A DNA stretch of 64,000 nucleotides from Moringa oleifera (Eukaryota > Streptophyta > Magnoliopsida > Brassicales > Moringaceae): positions 593,501 to 657,500 of the forward strand of contig JAJFZO010000611.1 of assembly GCA_021397835.1 (NCBI GenBank), written 5' to 3'. The notes beneath the pieces were generated by a model, which was given only the letters and a program-made list of their open reading frames with translations, was not told the DNA's origin and ran no database searches. Positions 1 through 10,500 of the stretch are shown here, one piece after another (positions within the stretch are counted from its first letter, which is position 1; every line of letters begins with the position of its first letter). The translations under genes and the position numbers were made by a program.

Positions 1-1390
1 CTGGCTGGCGCACCCACCGCTGCCGCTCACAGGGCGAGCAGCCCATGCCGTGCCTGCCAGGGGCTGCCTGGGCGTGCCACCCGTGCCTAGGGTCCAAGCG
101 ACGTTGCCCCCCTGACTCACTCACTGGGCACTTTGTCGAGGGACAGGGACGTGGGGTCTGGCTCACGATGGGAGCCTGCAGCCTGGCTGGCACGCCCACT
201 GTTGCTGCACGCTGGGCAAGCAGCCCATGCAGGGCCTGCTGGGGGCTGCCTGGGTGGGCCTCCCATGCCCAGAGTCCGTGCGACACGGCCCACCTGGCTC
301 GCTTGCTGGGCTGTCAGTCGAGGAACAGGGACGTGGGGGCTGGCTCGCGATGGGCGCCCGCGGCCTGCCTTGCGCGCCCACCACTGCCACACGCTGGGCG
401 AGCAGCCCATGCCATGCCTGCTGGGGGCTGCCACCCATGCCAAGGGTCTTTCCGACAGTGCACCCCTGGCTCGCATGCTGGGCAGTCAATCGAGGGGCTG
501 GGACAAGGGGACCGGCTCGCGATGGGCGGCCGCGGCCTGGCTAGCCCGCCCACCGCTGCCGCGCGCTGGGTGAGTAACCCATGCCATGCCTGCCAGGCGT
601 GCCACCCGTGCAAAGGGTCTGTATGACGCGGCACCCCTGGCTCGCACACTAGGCAGTCAATCGAGGGGCAGGGACAAGGGGGCTGGCTCGCGATGGGCGC
701 CCGCAGCCTGGCTGGCGCGCGAACCACTGCCGCTCGCTGGGCGAGCAGCCCATGCCGTGCCTGCTATGGACTGCCTGGGCATGCCAACCGTGCCCATGGT
801 CCGTGCGACGTGGCACCCCTGGCTCGCACGCTGGGCACTTTGTCGAGGGACAGGGACGTGGGGGCTGGCTCGCGATTGGCGCCCACGGCCTGGCTGGCGC
901 GACCACCGTTGCCGCACGTTGGGCGAGCAGCCCATGCCGTGCCTGCTGGGGGCTTCCTGGGCATGACACCCATGCCCAGGGTCCGTGCAAAGTGGGCACC
1001 CTGGCTCGCTCGCTGGGCAGTCAGTCGAGGGACAGGGACCTGGGGGCTGGCTCGCGATGGGCGCCCGCGGCCTGGCTGGCGCGCCCTCCGCTGCCGCATG
1101 CTGGGCAAACAGCCCATGCTGTGTCTGCTCGGTGCTCCCTGGGCATGCCACCCATGGAAAGGGTCCGTGCGACGCGGCACCCCTGGCTCGCTCGCTAGGC
1201 ACTTAGTTGAGGGACAGGGACGAGAGGGCTGGCTCGCGATGGGCGCCTTTGGCCTGGCTGGAGCGCCCTCCTCTGCAGCACGCTGGGCCATTGGCCCATG
1301 CCGTGCCTGCTGGGGGCTTTCTGGGCATGCGTCCCGTGGCCAGGGTCCGTGCGACGTGGCCCCCCTGGCTCGCTCGCTGAGCACTTTGTT

Positions 1391-1662
1391 GAGGGACAGG
1401 GACGTGGGGGCTGGCTCGCGATGGGCACCCGCGGCCTGCCTGGCGCGCCCACCACTGCCGCACGCGGGGCGATCAGCCCATGCCATGCCTGCTGGGGGCT
1501 GCCTCCCATGCCAAGGGTCCGTCCGACGGTGCACCCCTGGCTAGCCCGCCCACAGCTGCCGCACGCGGGGTGAGCAACCCATGCCATGCCTGCTGGGTGT
1601 GCCACCGGTGCCAAGGGTCTGTCCGACGCGGCACCCCTGGCTCGCAAACTAGGCAGTCAATC
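1391..1662. repeat. Monomer pair shortened by ~92 bp
   Basis: Successive GAGGG anchors at 1391 and 1663 are 272 bp apart where 364 bp is expected for two units. The missing sequence is explained by a jump at CCTGGCT (1536-1542) from the CACCCCTGGCTCGC end of one unit into the GCCTGGCTAGCCCGCC segment of the next, plus about 12 bp lost at TGCTGGGTGTGCC near 1590. The uncut form of the same sequence is visible at 470-560. CCTGGCT is present at both ends of the lost segment, so a microhomology or slippage deletion is the simplest reading. Confidence 0.75.
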
Positions 1663-1854
1663 GAGGGTCAGGGACGAGGGGGCTGGCTCGCGATGGGCGC
1701 CCGCGGCCTGGCTGGCACGCGCACCGCTGCCGCACGCTGGGTGAGCAGCTCATGCCATGCCTGCTGAGGGCTGCCTTGGCTTGCCACCAATTCCCAGGGT
1801 CCGTGCGACATGGCACCACTGGCTCATACGCTGGGCAGTCAGTCGAGGGGCACG

Positions 1855-1885
1855 GATGAGGAGGCTGGCTACCGCTGCCGCACGC
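1855..1885. repeat. Truncated type 1 monomer junction (GGCTGGCTACCGCTGCC)
   Basis: The unit passes from GAGGCTGGCT straight to ACCGCTGCCGCACGC, losing the ~34 bp that normally hold CGCGATGGGCGCC and GGCGCGCC. It is followed by GAGCAGACCATGCCTTG, a spelling also found just after the shortened units near 30069, 44491 and 46989. This suggests common descent with an additional deletion in the other three. Confidence 0.65.
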
Positions 1886-2711
1886 TGGGCGAGCAGACCA
1901 TGCCTTGTCTGCCGGGGGCTGCCTGGGCGTGCCACCCGTGCCCAGGGTCAGTGCGACGTTGCCCCCCTGGTTCCCTCGCTGGGCACTTCGTCGAGGGACA
2001 CGGACGTTGGGGCTGTCACGCGATGGGCGCCCGTGGCCTGGCTGGTGCGCCCACCGCTGCCGCACGCTGGGCGAGCAGCCCATGCCGGGCCTGCTGGGGG
2101 CTGCCTGGGCGGGCCACCCATGCCCAGTTTCCATGCGATGCAGCCCACCTGGCTCGCCCGCTGGGTACTTAGTCGAGGTACAGGGACGTGGGGGCCGGCT
2201 CGCGATGGGCGCCCGCAGCCTGGCTGGCGCGCCCACCGCTGCCGCTCACTGGGTGAGCAGCCCATGCCGTGCCTGCTAGGGGCTGCCTGGGCGTGCCACC
2301 CGTGCCCAGGGTCTGTGTGACACGGCACCCCTGGCTCGCACACTGGGCACTTTATCGAGGGACAGGGACATGGGGTCTGGCTCGCGATGGGCACCCGCGG
2401 CCTGGCTGGCGCGCCCACTGTTGCCGCACGCTGGGCGAGCAGCCCATGCCGTGCCTGCTGGGGGCTGCCTGGGCGTGCCACTCGTGCCCAGGGTCCATGC
2501 GACATGGCCACCCTGGCTCGCTGGCCGGGCAGTCAGTTGAGGGACAGGGACGTGGGAGCTGGCTCGCGATGGGAGCCCGCGACCGGGCTGGCACGCCCAC
2601 CACTGCTGCTTGCTGGGTGAGCAGCCCATGCCGTGCCAGCCGGGGGCTTCCTGGCCATGCCCAGGGTCCGTGCGACGCAGCCCCCCTGGCTCGCTCACTG
2701 GGCACTACGTC

Positions 2712-2746
2712 GAGGGACAGGGACGTGGGGGCTGGCTCGCGATGGG
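2712..2746 (+). other. Representative G-run cluster of the monomer
   Basis: In this unit the + strand carries G3-ACA-G3-ACGT-G5 followed 12 nt later by another G3. The first two loops are 3 and 4 nt. The last spacer is longer than the usual 7-nt limit for a canonical quadruplex, so this is a quadruplex-like cluster, not a textbook motif. It recurs about once per monomer on the same strand, so the array is strand-asymmetric in G-runs. Type 2 units read GACGAGGGGG and keep the same spacing. Confidence 0.5.
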
Positions 2747-2821
2747 CGCCCGCGGCCTGGTGGAGCGCCCACCGCTGCCGCACGCTTGGCGATCAGCCCA
2801 TGCCGTGCCTGCTGGGGGCTG

Positions 2822-2846
2822 CCTGGGCATGCCACCAGTGCCCAGG
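2822..2846. other. Representative monomer dyad (8-bp arms, 9-nt loop)
   Basis: CCTGGGCA (2822-2829) and TGCCCAGG (2839-2846) are exact reverse complements separated by 9 nt. The same arms recur in most monomers across the window. Units with GCGTGCC instead of GCATGCC carry CCTGGGCG, which would still allow a G-T pair in single-stranded form. It could form a hairpin or be a symmetric protein site; no function can be assigned from sequence alone. Confidence 0.7.
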
Positions 2847-4890
2847 GTCCGTGCGACGCAGCCCACCGGGCTCGCTCACTGGGCACTTAGTCGAGGGACA
2901 GGTACGTGGGGGCTGGCTCGCGATGGGCACCCGCAGCCTGGCTGGCGCGCCCACCACTGCCGCTCGCTGGGCGAGCAGCCCATGCCGTGCCTGCTATGGG
3001 CTGCCTGGGCATGCCAACCGTGCCCAGGGTCTGTGCGACGCGGCTCTCCTGGCTCACACGCTGGGCACTTTGTCGAGGGACAGGGTCGAGTGGGCTGGCT
3101 AGCGATGGGCGCCTGTGGCCTGCCTGGAGCGCCCTCCTCTGCCGCACGATGGGCACTTGGCCCATGCCGTGCCTGCTGGGGGCTGTCTGGGCATGCCTCC
3201 CGTGCCCAGGGTCCGTGCGACGTGGCCCCCCTGGCTCGCTCGCTGAGCAATTTGTCGAGGGACAGGGACGTGGGGGCTGGTTCGCGATGGGCGCCCGCGG
3301 CCTGCCTGGCGCGCCCACCGCTGCAGCACGTGGGGCGAGCAGCCCATGCCATGCCTGCTGGGGGCTGCCTGGGCATGGCACCCGTGCCAAGAGTCTGTCT
3401 TACTCGGCTCTCCTGGCTCGCACTCTGGGCAGTCAATCGAGGGGCAGGGACAAGGGGGCTGGCTCGCGATGGGCACCCGCGGCCTTGCTGGCGCGGCCAC
3501 CGCTGGTGCACACTGGGCGAGCAGCCCATGCCATGTCTGCTGGGAGCTGCCTGGGTGTGCCACCTGTGCCCAGGGTCTGTGTGACGCGGCCCCCCTGGCT
3601 CGCTCGCTGGGCACTTAGTCGAGGGACAGGGACATGGGGTCTGGTTCGCGATGGGCGCCCGCGGCCTGGCTGGCGCACCCACCGCTGCCACACGCTGGGC
3701 GAGCAGCCCATGCTGTGCCTGCTTGGGGCTGCCTGTGCTTGCCACCCATGCCCAGGATCCATCCAAAGCGGCACCCCTGGCTCACACACTGGGCAGTCAG
3801 TCGAGGGGCAGGGACGAGGGGGCTGGCTCACGATGGGCGCCCGTCGCCTGGCTGGCGCGCCCACCGCTGCCTCACAGTGGGCGAGCAGCCCATGCCGTGC
3901 CTGCTGGGGGCTTCCTGGGAGTGCAACCCATGCCCAGGGTCCATGCGACACGGCCCCCGTTGCTCGCTCGCTGGGCACATCGTCGAGGGACAGGGATATT
4001 GGGGCTGGTTCGCGATGGGTGCCCGCAGCCTGGCTGGCGTGCCCACCACTGCCGCCTACTGGGCTAGCAGCCCATCTGTGCCTGCTGGGGGCTGCCAGGG
4101 CATGCCACCCGTGCCCAGGGTCTGGGCGACGTGGCCACCCTGGCTCGCTCGCTGGGCACTACGTTGAGGGACAGGGACGTGGGGGCTGGCTCGCGATGGG
4201 CGCACACGGCCTGGCTGGCGTGCCCACCGCTGCCGCTCGCTGGGCAAGCACCCCATGCCGTGCCTGCAGGGGGTTGCCTAGGAGTGCCACATGTGCCCAG
4301 GGTCCGTGCGACGTTGCCCCCCTGGCTCGTATGCTGGGCAGTCAGTCAACGGGCGGGGACGAGGGCGCTGGCTCGCGATGGGCGCCCGTGGCCTGGCTGG
4401 CACGCCCAACGCTACCACACGCTGGGCGAGCAGCCCATGCCGTGCCTCCTGGGGACTTCCTGGGCGTGCAACCAGTGCCCAGGGTCCGTGCGATGCAGCA
4501 CCACTGGCTCGCACGCTGGGCAGTCAGTCGAGGGGCAGGGACGTGGGGGCTGGCTCGCGATTGGCGCCCGCGGCCTGGCTGGCGCGCCCACCGCTGCCGC
4601 ATTCTGGGCGAGCAGCCCATGCCGTGCCTGCTGGGGGTTGCCTGGGCGTGCCACCCATGCCCCGGGTCCATGCCACGTGGCCCCCCTGGCTTGCTTGCTG
4701 GACACTTAGTCGAGGGATAGGGACGTGGGGACTGGCTCGCGATGGCCGCCCGCGGCCTGGCTGGCGCGCCCAATGCTACTGCAAACTGGGCGAGCAGCCC
4801 ATTACGTACCTGCTGGGGGCTGCCTAGGTGTGCCAACTGTTCCAAGGGTCCATGCAACGCGGCGCCCCTGGCTCGCTTGCTGGGCACTTG

Positions 4891-6408
4891 GTCGAGGGAC
4901 AGGGACGAGGGGGCTGGCTCGTGATGGGAGCCTGTGGCCTGGCTGGCGCGCCCTCCTCTGCCACATGCTCGGAACTTGACCCATGCTGTGCTTGCTGAGG
5001 GCATCCTGGGCATTCCTCCTGTGCCCAGAGTCCATGCGACACTGCTCCCATGGCTCACTCACTGGAAACTAAGTTGAGGGACAGGGACGAGGGGACTGGC
5101 TCGCAATGGCCGCCCGTGGCCTGGCTGGCGCGCCTACCTCTACAGCACGATGGGCACTTGGCCTATGCTGTGCCTGCAGGGGGCTTCCTGGGCATCCCTT
5201 GCGTGCCCAGGGTCCGTGCAACGCGGCTCCCCTGGCACTTAGTCGAGGGACAGGGACGAGGGGGCTGCCTCGCGATGGGCGGCTGTGGCCTCGCTGGCGC
5301 GCCCTCCTCTGCCGCATGGTGGGCACTTGGCCCACACCGTGCCTGCTGGGTGCCACCTGTGCATGCCTCCCATGGCCAGAGTCAATGCGATGTGGCTCCC
5401 CTGGCTCGCTCACTGGGCACAAAGGCGAGGGACAGGGACGAGGGGGCTGGCAAGTGATGGGCGCCCGTGGCCTCGCTGGCGCACCCACCTTTGCTCCATG
5501 CTGGGTATTTGGCCAATGCCGTGCCTGCTGGGGGCTGCCTGGGCATTCCTCCCGTGTCCAGGGTCTGTGCGACGTGGCTCCCCTGGCTCGTTCGCTGGGC
5601 ACTTAGTCGAGGGACGGGGATGAGAGGGCTGGCTCGCGATGGGCGCCTGTTGTCTTGCTGGCGCGCCCACCTCTGCCACACGCTGGGCACTTGACCCATG
5701 CCGTGCCCCCTGGGGGCTGGCTCGTTGCGCACTAAGTCGAGGGACAGGGACGAGGGGGCTGGCTAGCGATGGGCGCCTGTGGCCTGGCTGGCGCGCCCAC
5801 TGCTGCCGCACTCTGGGCACTTGACCCATGCTGTGCCTGCTGGGGGCTGCCTGGGCAGGCCTCCCGTGCCCAGGGTCCGTGCGACACGGCTCCCTTTGCT
5901 CGCTCTCTGGGCACTTAGTCGAGGAACATGGATGAGGGGGCTGGCTCGCGATGGGCGCCTGTGGCATGGCTGGCGCGCCCACTGCTGCCGCACGCTTGGC
6001 ACTTGACCCATGCGGTGCCCCCTGGGGGCTGCCGGGGCATGCCTCACATGCCCAGGTTCCATGCGACGCGGCTCCCCTGGCTCGCTCGCTGGGCACTTAG
6101 TCGAGGGGCAGGGACGAGGGGACTGGCTGGCGCGCCCACCACTGCCGCACGCTGGGCACTTGGCCCATGCTGTGCCTGCTGGGGGCTGCCAGGGCATGCC
6201 TCCCATGCCTGGGGTCCGAGCGACGCGACTCCCTTGGCTCCCTCGCTGGGCACTTAGTCGAGCGACAGGGACGAGAGGGCTGGCTCGCGATGGGCACCTG
6301 TGGCCTGGCTGGCGCGCCCACCGCTGCAGCACGCTGGGCACTTGGCTCATGCCGTGCCTGCTGGGGGCTGCCTGGGCATGCCTCCCATAACTAGGGTCCA
6401 TGCGACGC
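4891..6408. repeat. Type 2 satellite block left of insert 1
   Basis: Type 2 monomers (GACGAGGGGG, GCCTGTGGCC, GGGCACTTGGCCC or GGGCACTTGACCC, GGCTCCCCTGG). The block contains three shortened units: 5231 (GGCTCCCCTGGCACTTAG, about 14 bp lost), about 5700-5735 (GTGCCCCCTGGGGGCTGG then GCGCACTAAGTC, about 60 bp lost) and 6112-6130 (GGGGACTGGCTGGCGCGCCC, about 27 bp lost). All three recur at the matching places near 33409, 33862 and 34272, so they predate the duplication. Confidence 0.85.
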
Positions 6409-6470
6409 ACCCAAGCCGCTAAGCGCAAAATGGTTTCAATAGCAAGGGACGATTCTTCAATGGCAAGGGA

Positions 6471-6499
6471 CCACCGATGAGGCCTTGGCAGCAGGGGTG
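6471..6499. repeat. 29-bp direct repeat, left member (insert 1)
   Basis: The sequence begins CCACCGATGAGGCC and ends GCAGCAGGGGTG. It is repeated base for base at 6814-6842, so the starts are 343 bp apart. Here it leads into a 14-bp tandem pair; the right member leads into a normal satellite unit. Confidence 0.93.
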
Positions 6500-6520
6500 T
6501 CACAACAGGGGTGTCACAAC
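6493..6520. repeat. 14-bp tandem pair in insert 1
   Basis: AGGGGTGTCACAAC occurs twice in direct succession (6493-6506 and 6507-6520), overlapping the end of the left 29-bp repeat. It is preserved in insert copy 2 at 34652-34679. Confidence 0.93.
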
Positions 6521-6549
6521 GTGCCCAGGCTGGCCGTGTGGCTCGCTCG
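6520..6549 (+). repeat. Decayed satellite piece inside insert 1
   Basis: CGTGCCCAGG (6520-6529) and TGGCTCGCTCG (6539-6549) are in the same order and orientation as in the monomer, but with the intervening ~25 bp reduced to 9 bp. Two exact matches of 10 and 11 nt in correct order suggest a degenerate monomer remnant, though so short a match could be partly fortuitous. Confidence 0.5.
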
Positions 6550-6813
6550 TTACTAACCGCCAACGATTGTGCCGTCAATCGTGCTGCGCAACAAGTCCGC
6601 TTCTAGGCAAGCCTGAGCGTTAAGATCCAACCCCACGTCTGCCACCTCGAGGGCCTGCGATGAAGCGCTCTGCATGCTCAAAATCCCCCCAATGATTTGG
6701 CCCTCACGTAGCATGCATCATCGTTAGCTTTGCCACCCACACGATCGAGCTTGTCTAGCCAAATCCCAGCTTATTATCCCACGATTATTCTCGCTTTGTT
6801 GCCCATGTTTTTC

Positions 6814-6842
6814 CCACCGATGAGGCCTTGGCAGCAGGGGTG
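6814..6842. repeat. 29-bp direct repeat, right member (insert 1)
   Basis: Exact copy of 6471-6499. Its last bases (GCAGGGGTG) run into GCCTGGGCATGCC of the satellite, where a normal unit has GCTGGGGGCTGCCTGGG; the similarity of the two strings could have guided recombination at this junction. Confidence 0.93.
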
Positions 6843-8778
6843 CCTGGGCATGCCTCCCATGCCCAGGGTTTGTGCGACGCGGCTCCCCTGGCTCGCTCGC
6901 TTGGCACTTAGTCGAGGGACAGAGACCGGGGGCTGGCTAGCGAAGGGTGCCCGTCGCCTGGCTGGCGCGCCCACCTCTACAGCACGCTGGGCACTTGGCC
7001 CATGCTGTGCCTGCTGGGGGCTGCCGGGGCATGCCTCCCGTGCCCAGGGTCCCTGCGACGTGGCTCCCCTGGCTCGCTCGCTGGGCACTAAGTCGAGGAA
7101 CAGGGACGAGGGGGCTGGCTCGCGATGGGCGCCCGTGGCCTGGCTGACGCGCCCACCTCTACCGCCCGCTGGGCACTTGGCCCAAGCTGTGCCTGCTGGG
7201 GGATGCCGGGGCATGCTTCCCGTGCCCAGGGTCCATGCGGCGCGGCTCCCCTGGCTCGCTTGCTGGGCACTTAGTCGAGGGACAGGGATGAGGGGGCAGG
7301 CTTGCGATGGTTGCCGGCGGCCTGGCTGGCGCGCCCACCACTGCCGCACGCTGGGCGAGCAGCCCATGCTGTGCCTGCAGGGGGCTGCCTGGCCATGCCA
7401 CCCGTGCCCAGGGTCTGTGCGACGCAGCACCGCTGGCTCGCACGCTGGGCAGTCAGTCGAGGGGCAGGGACGAGGGGGCTGGCTCGCGATGGTCCCCGCG
7501 GCCTGGCTGGCGCGCCTACCGCTGCCGCAAGCTGGGCAAGCAGCCCATGCCGTTCCTGCTGGGGGCTGCCTGGGTGTGCCACCCTTGCCCAGGGTCTGTG
7601 CAACGCGGCCCCCCTGGCTCGCTCTTTGGGCACTACGTCGAGGGACAGGGACATGGGGGCTGGCACGCGATGGGCACCGGTGGCCTGGCTGGCGCGCCCA
7701 CTGCTGCCGCACACTGGGCGAGCCGCCCATGCCGTGCCTTCTTGGGGCTGCCTGGGCGTGCCATCCATGCCTAGGGTCCATGCGATGCACCCCCCTGGCT
7801 CGCTCGCTGGGCATTTAGTCAAGGGACAGGGACGTGGGGCTGGCTTGCGATGGTCGCCCGAGGCCTGGCTGGCGCGCCCACCGCTGCCGCACGCTGGGCG
7901 AGCAGCCAATGCAATACCTGCTGGGGGCTGGCTGGGCGTGCCACCTGTGCCCAGGGTCCGTGCGATGCGGCACCCCTGGCTCGCAAGCTGGGCAGTCAGT
8001 CGAGGGGCAGGGACGACGGGGCTGGCTCGCGATGGGTGCCCGCGGCCTGGCTGGAGCGCACACCACTGCCGCACGCTGGGCGAGCAGCCCATGCATGCCT
8101 GCTGGGGGCTCCCTGGGCATGCCACCCGTGCCCAGGGTCCATGCGACGCGGCCCCCCTGGCTCGCTCGCTGGGCACTAAGTCTAGGGACAGGGACGAGGG
8201 GGCTGGCTCGCGATGGGCGACCGTGGCCTGGCTGACGCGCCCACCTCTACCGCCCAGTGGGCACTTGGCCCATGCCGTGCCTGCTGGGGGATGCTGGGGC
8301 ATGCCTCCCGTGCCCAGGGTCCATCCGGCATGGCTCCCTGGCTCGCTCGCTGGGCACTTAGTCAAGGGACAGGGACGAGGGGGCTGGATCACGATGGCAG
8401 CCCGTGGCCTGGCTGGTGCGCTCACCGCTGCTGCACGCTGGGCACTTGGCCCACGCCGTGCCTGCTGGGGGTTACTGGGGCATGCCTCCCGTGCCCAGGT
8501 TCCATGCGACGCGGCTACCCTGGCTCGCTTGCTGGGCGCTAAGTCGAGTGACAGGGACGAAGGGACTGGCTTGCGATGGGCGCCCGTGGCCTGGCTGGTG
8601 CGCCAACCTCTACCACACGCTGGGCATTTGGCCCATGCCGTGCCTGCTGGGGGCTGCCGGGGCATGCCTCCCGTGCCCAGGGTCCATGCGATGCGGCTCC
8701 CCTGGCTCCCTCGCTGGGCACTTAGTCGAGGGACAGGGACCAGGAGGCTGGCACGCGATGGGCCCCCGTGGCCTGGCT

Positions 8779-9002
8779 GGTGCGCCCACCGCTGCCGCAT
8801 GCTAGGAATTTAGCCCATGCCATGCCAGCTGGGGGCTGCCTGGGCATGCCTCCCATACCCAGGGTCCATGCGACGCCGCTCCGCTGCCTTGGTGCGCCCA
8901 CCGCTGCCGCATGCTAGGAATTTAGCCCATGCCATGCCAGCTGGGGGCTGCCTGGGCATGCCTCCCATACCCAGGGTCCATGCGACGCCGCTCCGCTGCC
9001 TT
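8779..9002. repeat. Exact 112-bp partial-monomer tandem duplication
   Basis: 8779-8890 and 8891-9002 are identical over 112 bp, beginning GGTGCGCCCACCGC and ending CGCTCCGCTGCCTT. The period is not a multiple of the monomer, so this is not ordinary unit-register exchange. The corresponding place in the other long copy (36580-36720) has a single, slightly different version, so the duplication arose or was retained only here. Perfect identity implies it is recent. Confidence 0.93.
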
Positions 9003-10500
9003 AGTCGCTGGGCGCTTAGTCGAGGGACAGGGATGAGGGGGCTGGCTCGCGATGGAGCCTGTGGCCTGTCGGGCGCGCCAACCGCTGCCTCACGCTGGGC
9101 ACTTCGCCCATGCCGTGCATACTGGGGGCTGCCTGGGCATGCCTCCCGTTCCCAGGGTCCATGCGACACAGCTCCCCTGGCTCGTTCACTGGGCAGTTAG
9201 TCAAAGGACAGGGACCAGGGGGCTTGCTCGCGATGGGAGCCCATGCCCTGGCTGGTGCGCCCACCGCTGCACTCTGGGCACTTGGCCCATGCCGTACCTG
9301 CTGGGGGCTGCCAGGGCATGCCTCCCGTGCCCAGGGTCCAAGCGACGTGGCTCCCCTGGCTCGGTCACTGGGCACTTAGTCGAGGGACAGGAACGAGGGA
9401 GCTGGCTCACGATGGGCGCCTGTGGCCTGGCTGGCACGCCCACCGCTGCCGCACGCTGGGCACTTGGCCCATGCCGTGCCTGCTGGGGGCTGCCTGAGCA
9501 TGCCTCCCGTGCCCAGGGTCCTTGCGACATGGCTCTCCTTGCTCGCTCGCTGGGCACTTAGTCGAGGGACAGGGACGAGGGGCCTGGCTCGCGATGGGCG
9601 CTGTGGACTCGCTGGCGCGCCCTCCTCTGCCACACGCTGGGCACTTGACCCATGCCATGCCTGCTGGGGGCTGCCTGTGCAAGCCTCCCGTGCCCAGAGT
9701 CCATGCAACAAGGCTCCCCTGCCTCGCTCGCTGGGAACTAAGTCGAGGGACAGGGACGAGGGGGCTGGCTCGTGATGGGCGCCTGTGGCCTCGCTGGCGC
9801 GCCCACAGCTGCAGCACGCTGGGCACTTGGCCCTTGCCGTGCATGCTGGGGGCTTCCGGGGCATGCCTCCCATGCCAAGGGTCTGTGCGATGCGGCTCCC
9901 TTGGCTCGTTCGCTGGGCACTTAGTTGAGGGACAGGGACGAGGGGCCTGGCTCGCGATGGGCACCTGTGGCCTCGCTGGCGCGCCCTCCTCTGCCGCACG
10001 CTGGGCACTTGGCCCATGCCGTGCCTGCTGGGGGCATCATGGGAATGTCTCCCATGCCCAGAGTCCGTGCGACAAGGCTCCCCTGGCTTGCTCGCAGGGC
10101 ACTAAGTCAAGGGACAGGGACAAGGGGGCTGGCTCATGATGGGCGCCTGTGCCCTCGCTGGCGTGTCCACCGCTGCAGCACGCTGGGCACTTGGCCCATG
10201 CCGTGCCTGTGGGGGGCTACTGTGGCATGCCTCCCATGCCCAGGGTCCGTGCAACACGGCTCCCCTGGCTAGCGCACTGGGCACTTAGCCGAGGGACAGT
10301 GACGAGGGGTCTGGGTCGCGATCGGCACATGTGGCCTCACTTGCACGCCCACCGCTGCTGCACGCTGGTCACTTGGCCCATGCTGCGCCTGCTGGGGGCT
10401 GCCGGGGCATGCCTTCCATGCCCAGGGTCCGTGCAACGCGGCTCCCCTGGCTCGCTCACTGGGCACTTAGTCGAGGGACAGGGACGAGGGGGCTGGCTCG

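Larger units (their letters stand above)
1..4890. repeat. Type 1 satellite block with CAGTC-linker units
   Basis: About 27 monomers, mostly type 1 (GGGCGAGCAGCCC, GACGTGGGGG, GCCCGCGGCCTGG). Several units end in GGGCAGTCAGTCGAGG instead of GGGCACTTAGTCGAGG, which removes the TAG and lets open frames run on; this explains the long spurious frames here. Short type 2 patches with CCCTCCTCTGC sit near 1205-1325 and 3075-3180. Several truncated units lie near 560-610, 1536-1600 and 1861-1880. The 2.37-3.06 kb part closely matches 28.27-28.97 kb and 42.69-43.39 kb. Confidence 0.85.
6409..6838. other. Non-satellite insert, copy 1 (~430 bp)
   Basis: The monomer is interrupted after GGTCCATGCGACGC and resumes at GGTGCCTGGGCATGCC. 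The insert is much less G+C-rich than the array (roughly half G+C by eye, with stretches such as CAAAATGG and TTATTATCCC). In order it holds a unique 62-bp left arm with two CAAGGGAC motifs, a 29-bp sequence that returns at the right end, a 14-bp tandem pair, a decayed satellite-like piece, and about 260 bp of unique sequence. No credible coding frame, transposon terminus, poly-A tail or RNA gene is seen. It could be a fragment of a second repeat family with 343-bp period, or an old insertion. It is 96% or so like copy 2 (about 17 differences counted by eye). Confidence 0.85.

Noticed and set aside
2906..4720. A 604-residue open frame on the + strand and many other long frames on both strands
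   Set aside because: The frame simply reads through about ten satellite units. Because 182 is not a multiple of three, each unit is read in a different frame and the translation repeats only every three units. The frame is long only because several units here have CAGTC or ACTACGTC in place of the TTAGTC stop. Every frame on both strands gives similar proline-, alanine-, arginine- and glycine-rich products, with no domain or conserved start context.
6555..6812. Short frame in the insert continuing into the satellite (from 6730 on the + strand)
   Set aside because: Only about 35 codons lie in unique sequence. The frame then runs into satellite units, and the equivalent frame in copy 2 begins at a different place.
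6409..6838. Transposon, retroelement or RNA gene in the insert
   Set aside because: No terminal inverted repeat, poly-A tail, LTR-like TG...CA ends, reverse transcriptase or transposase motif, tRNA box or rRNA-like sequence could be seen. The bounding repeats are direct, and the right one merges with the satellite. A mobile origin remains possible but is not shown.
7271..8800. A 509-residue open frame on the - strand, resembling a proline/arginine-rich protein
   Set aside because: It is the antisense reading of the same units and has an equally long + strand frame opposite (7302-8813). Low-complexity composition follows from 78% G+C.
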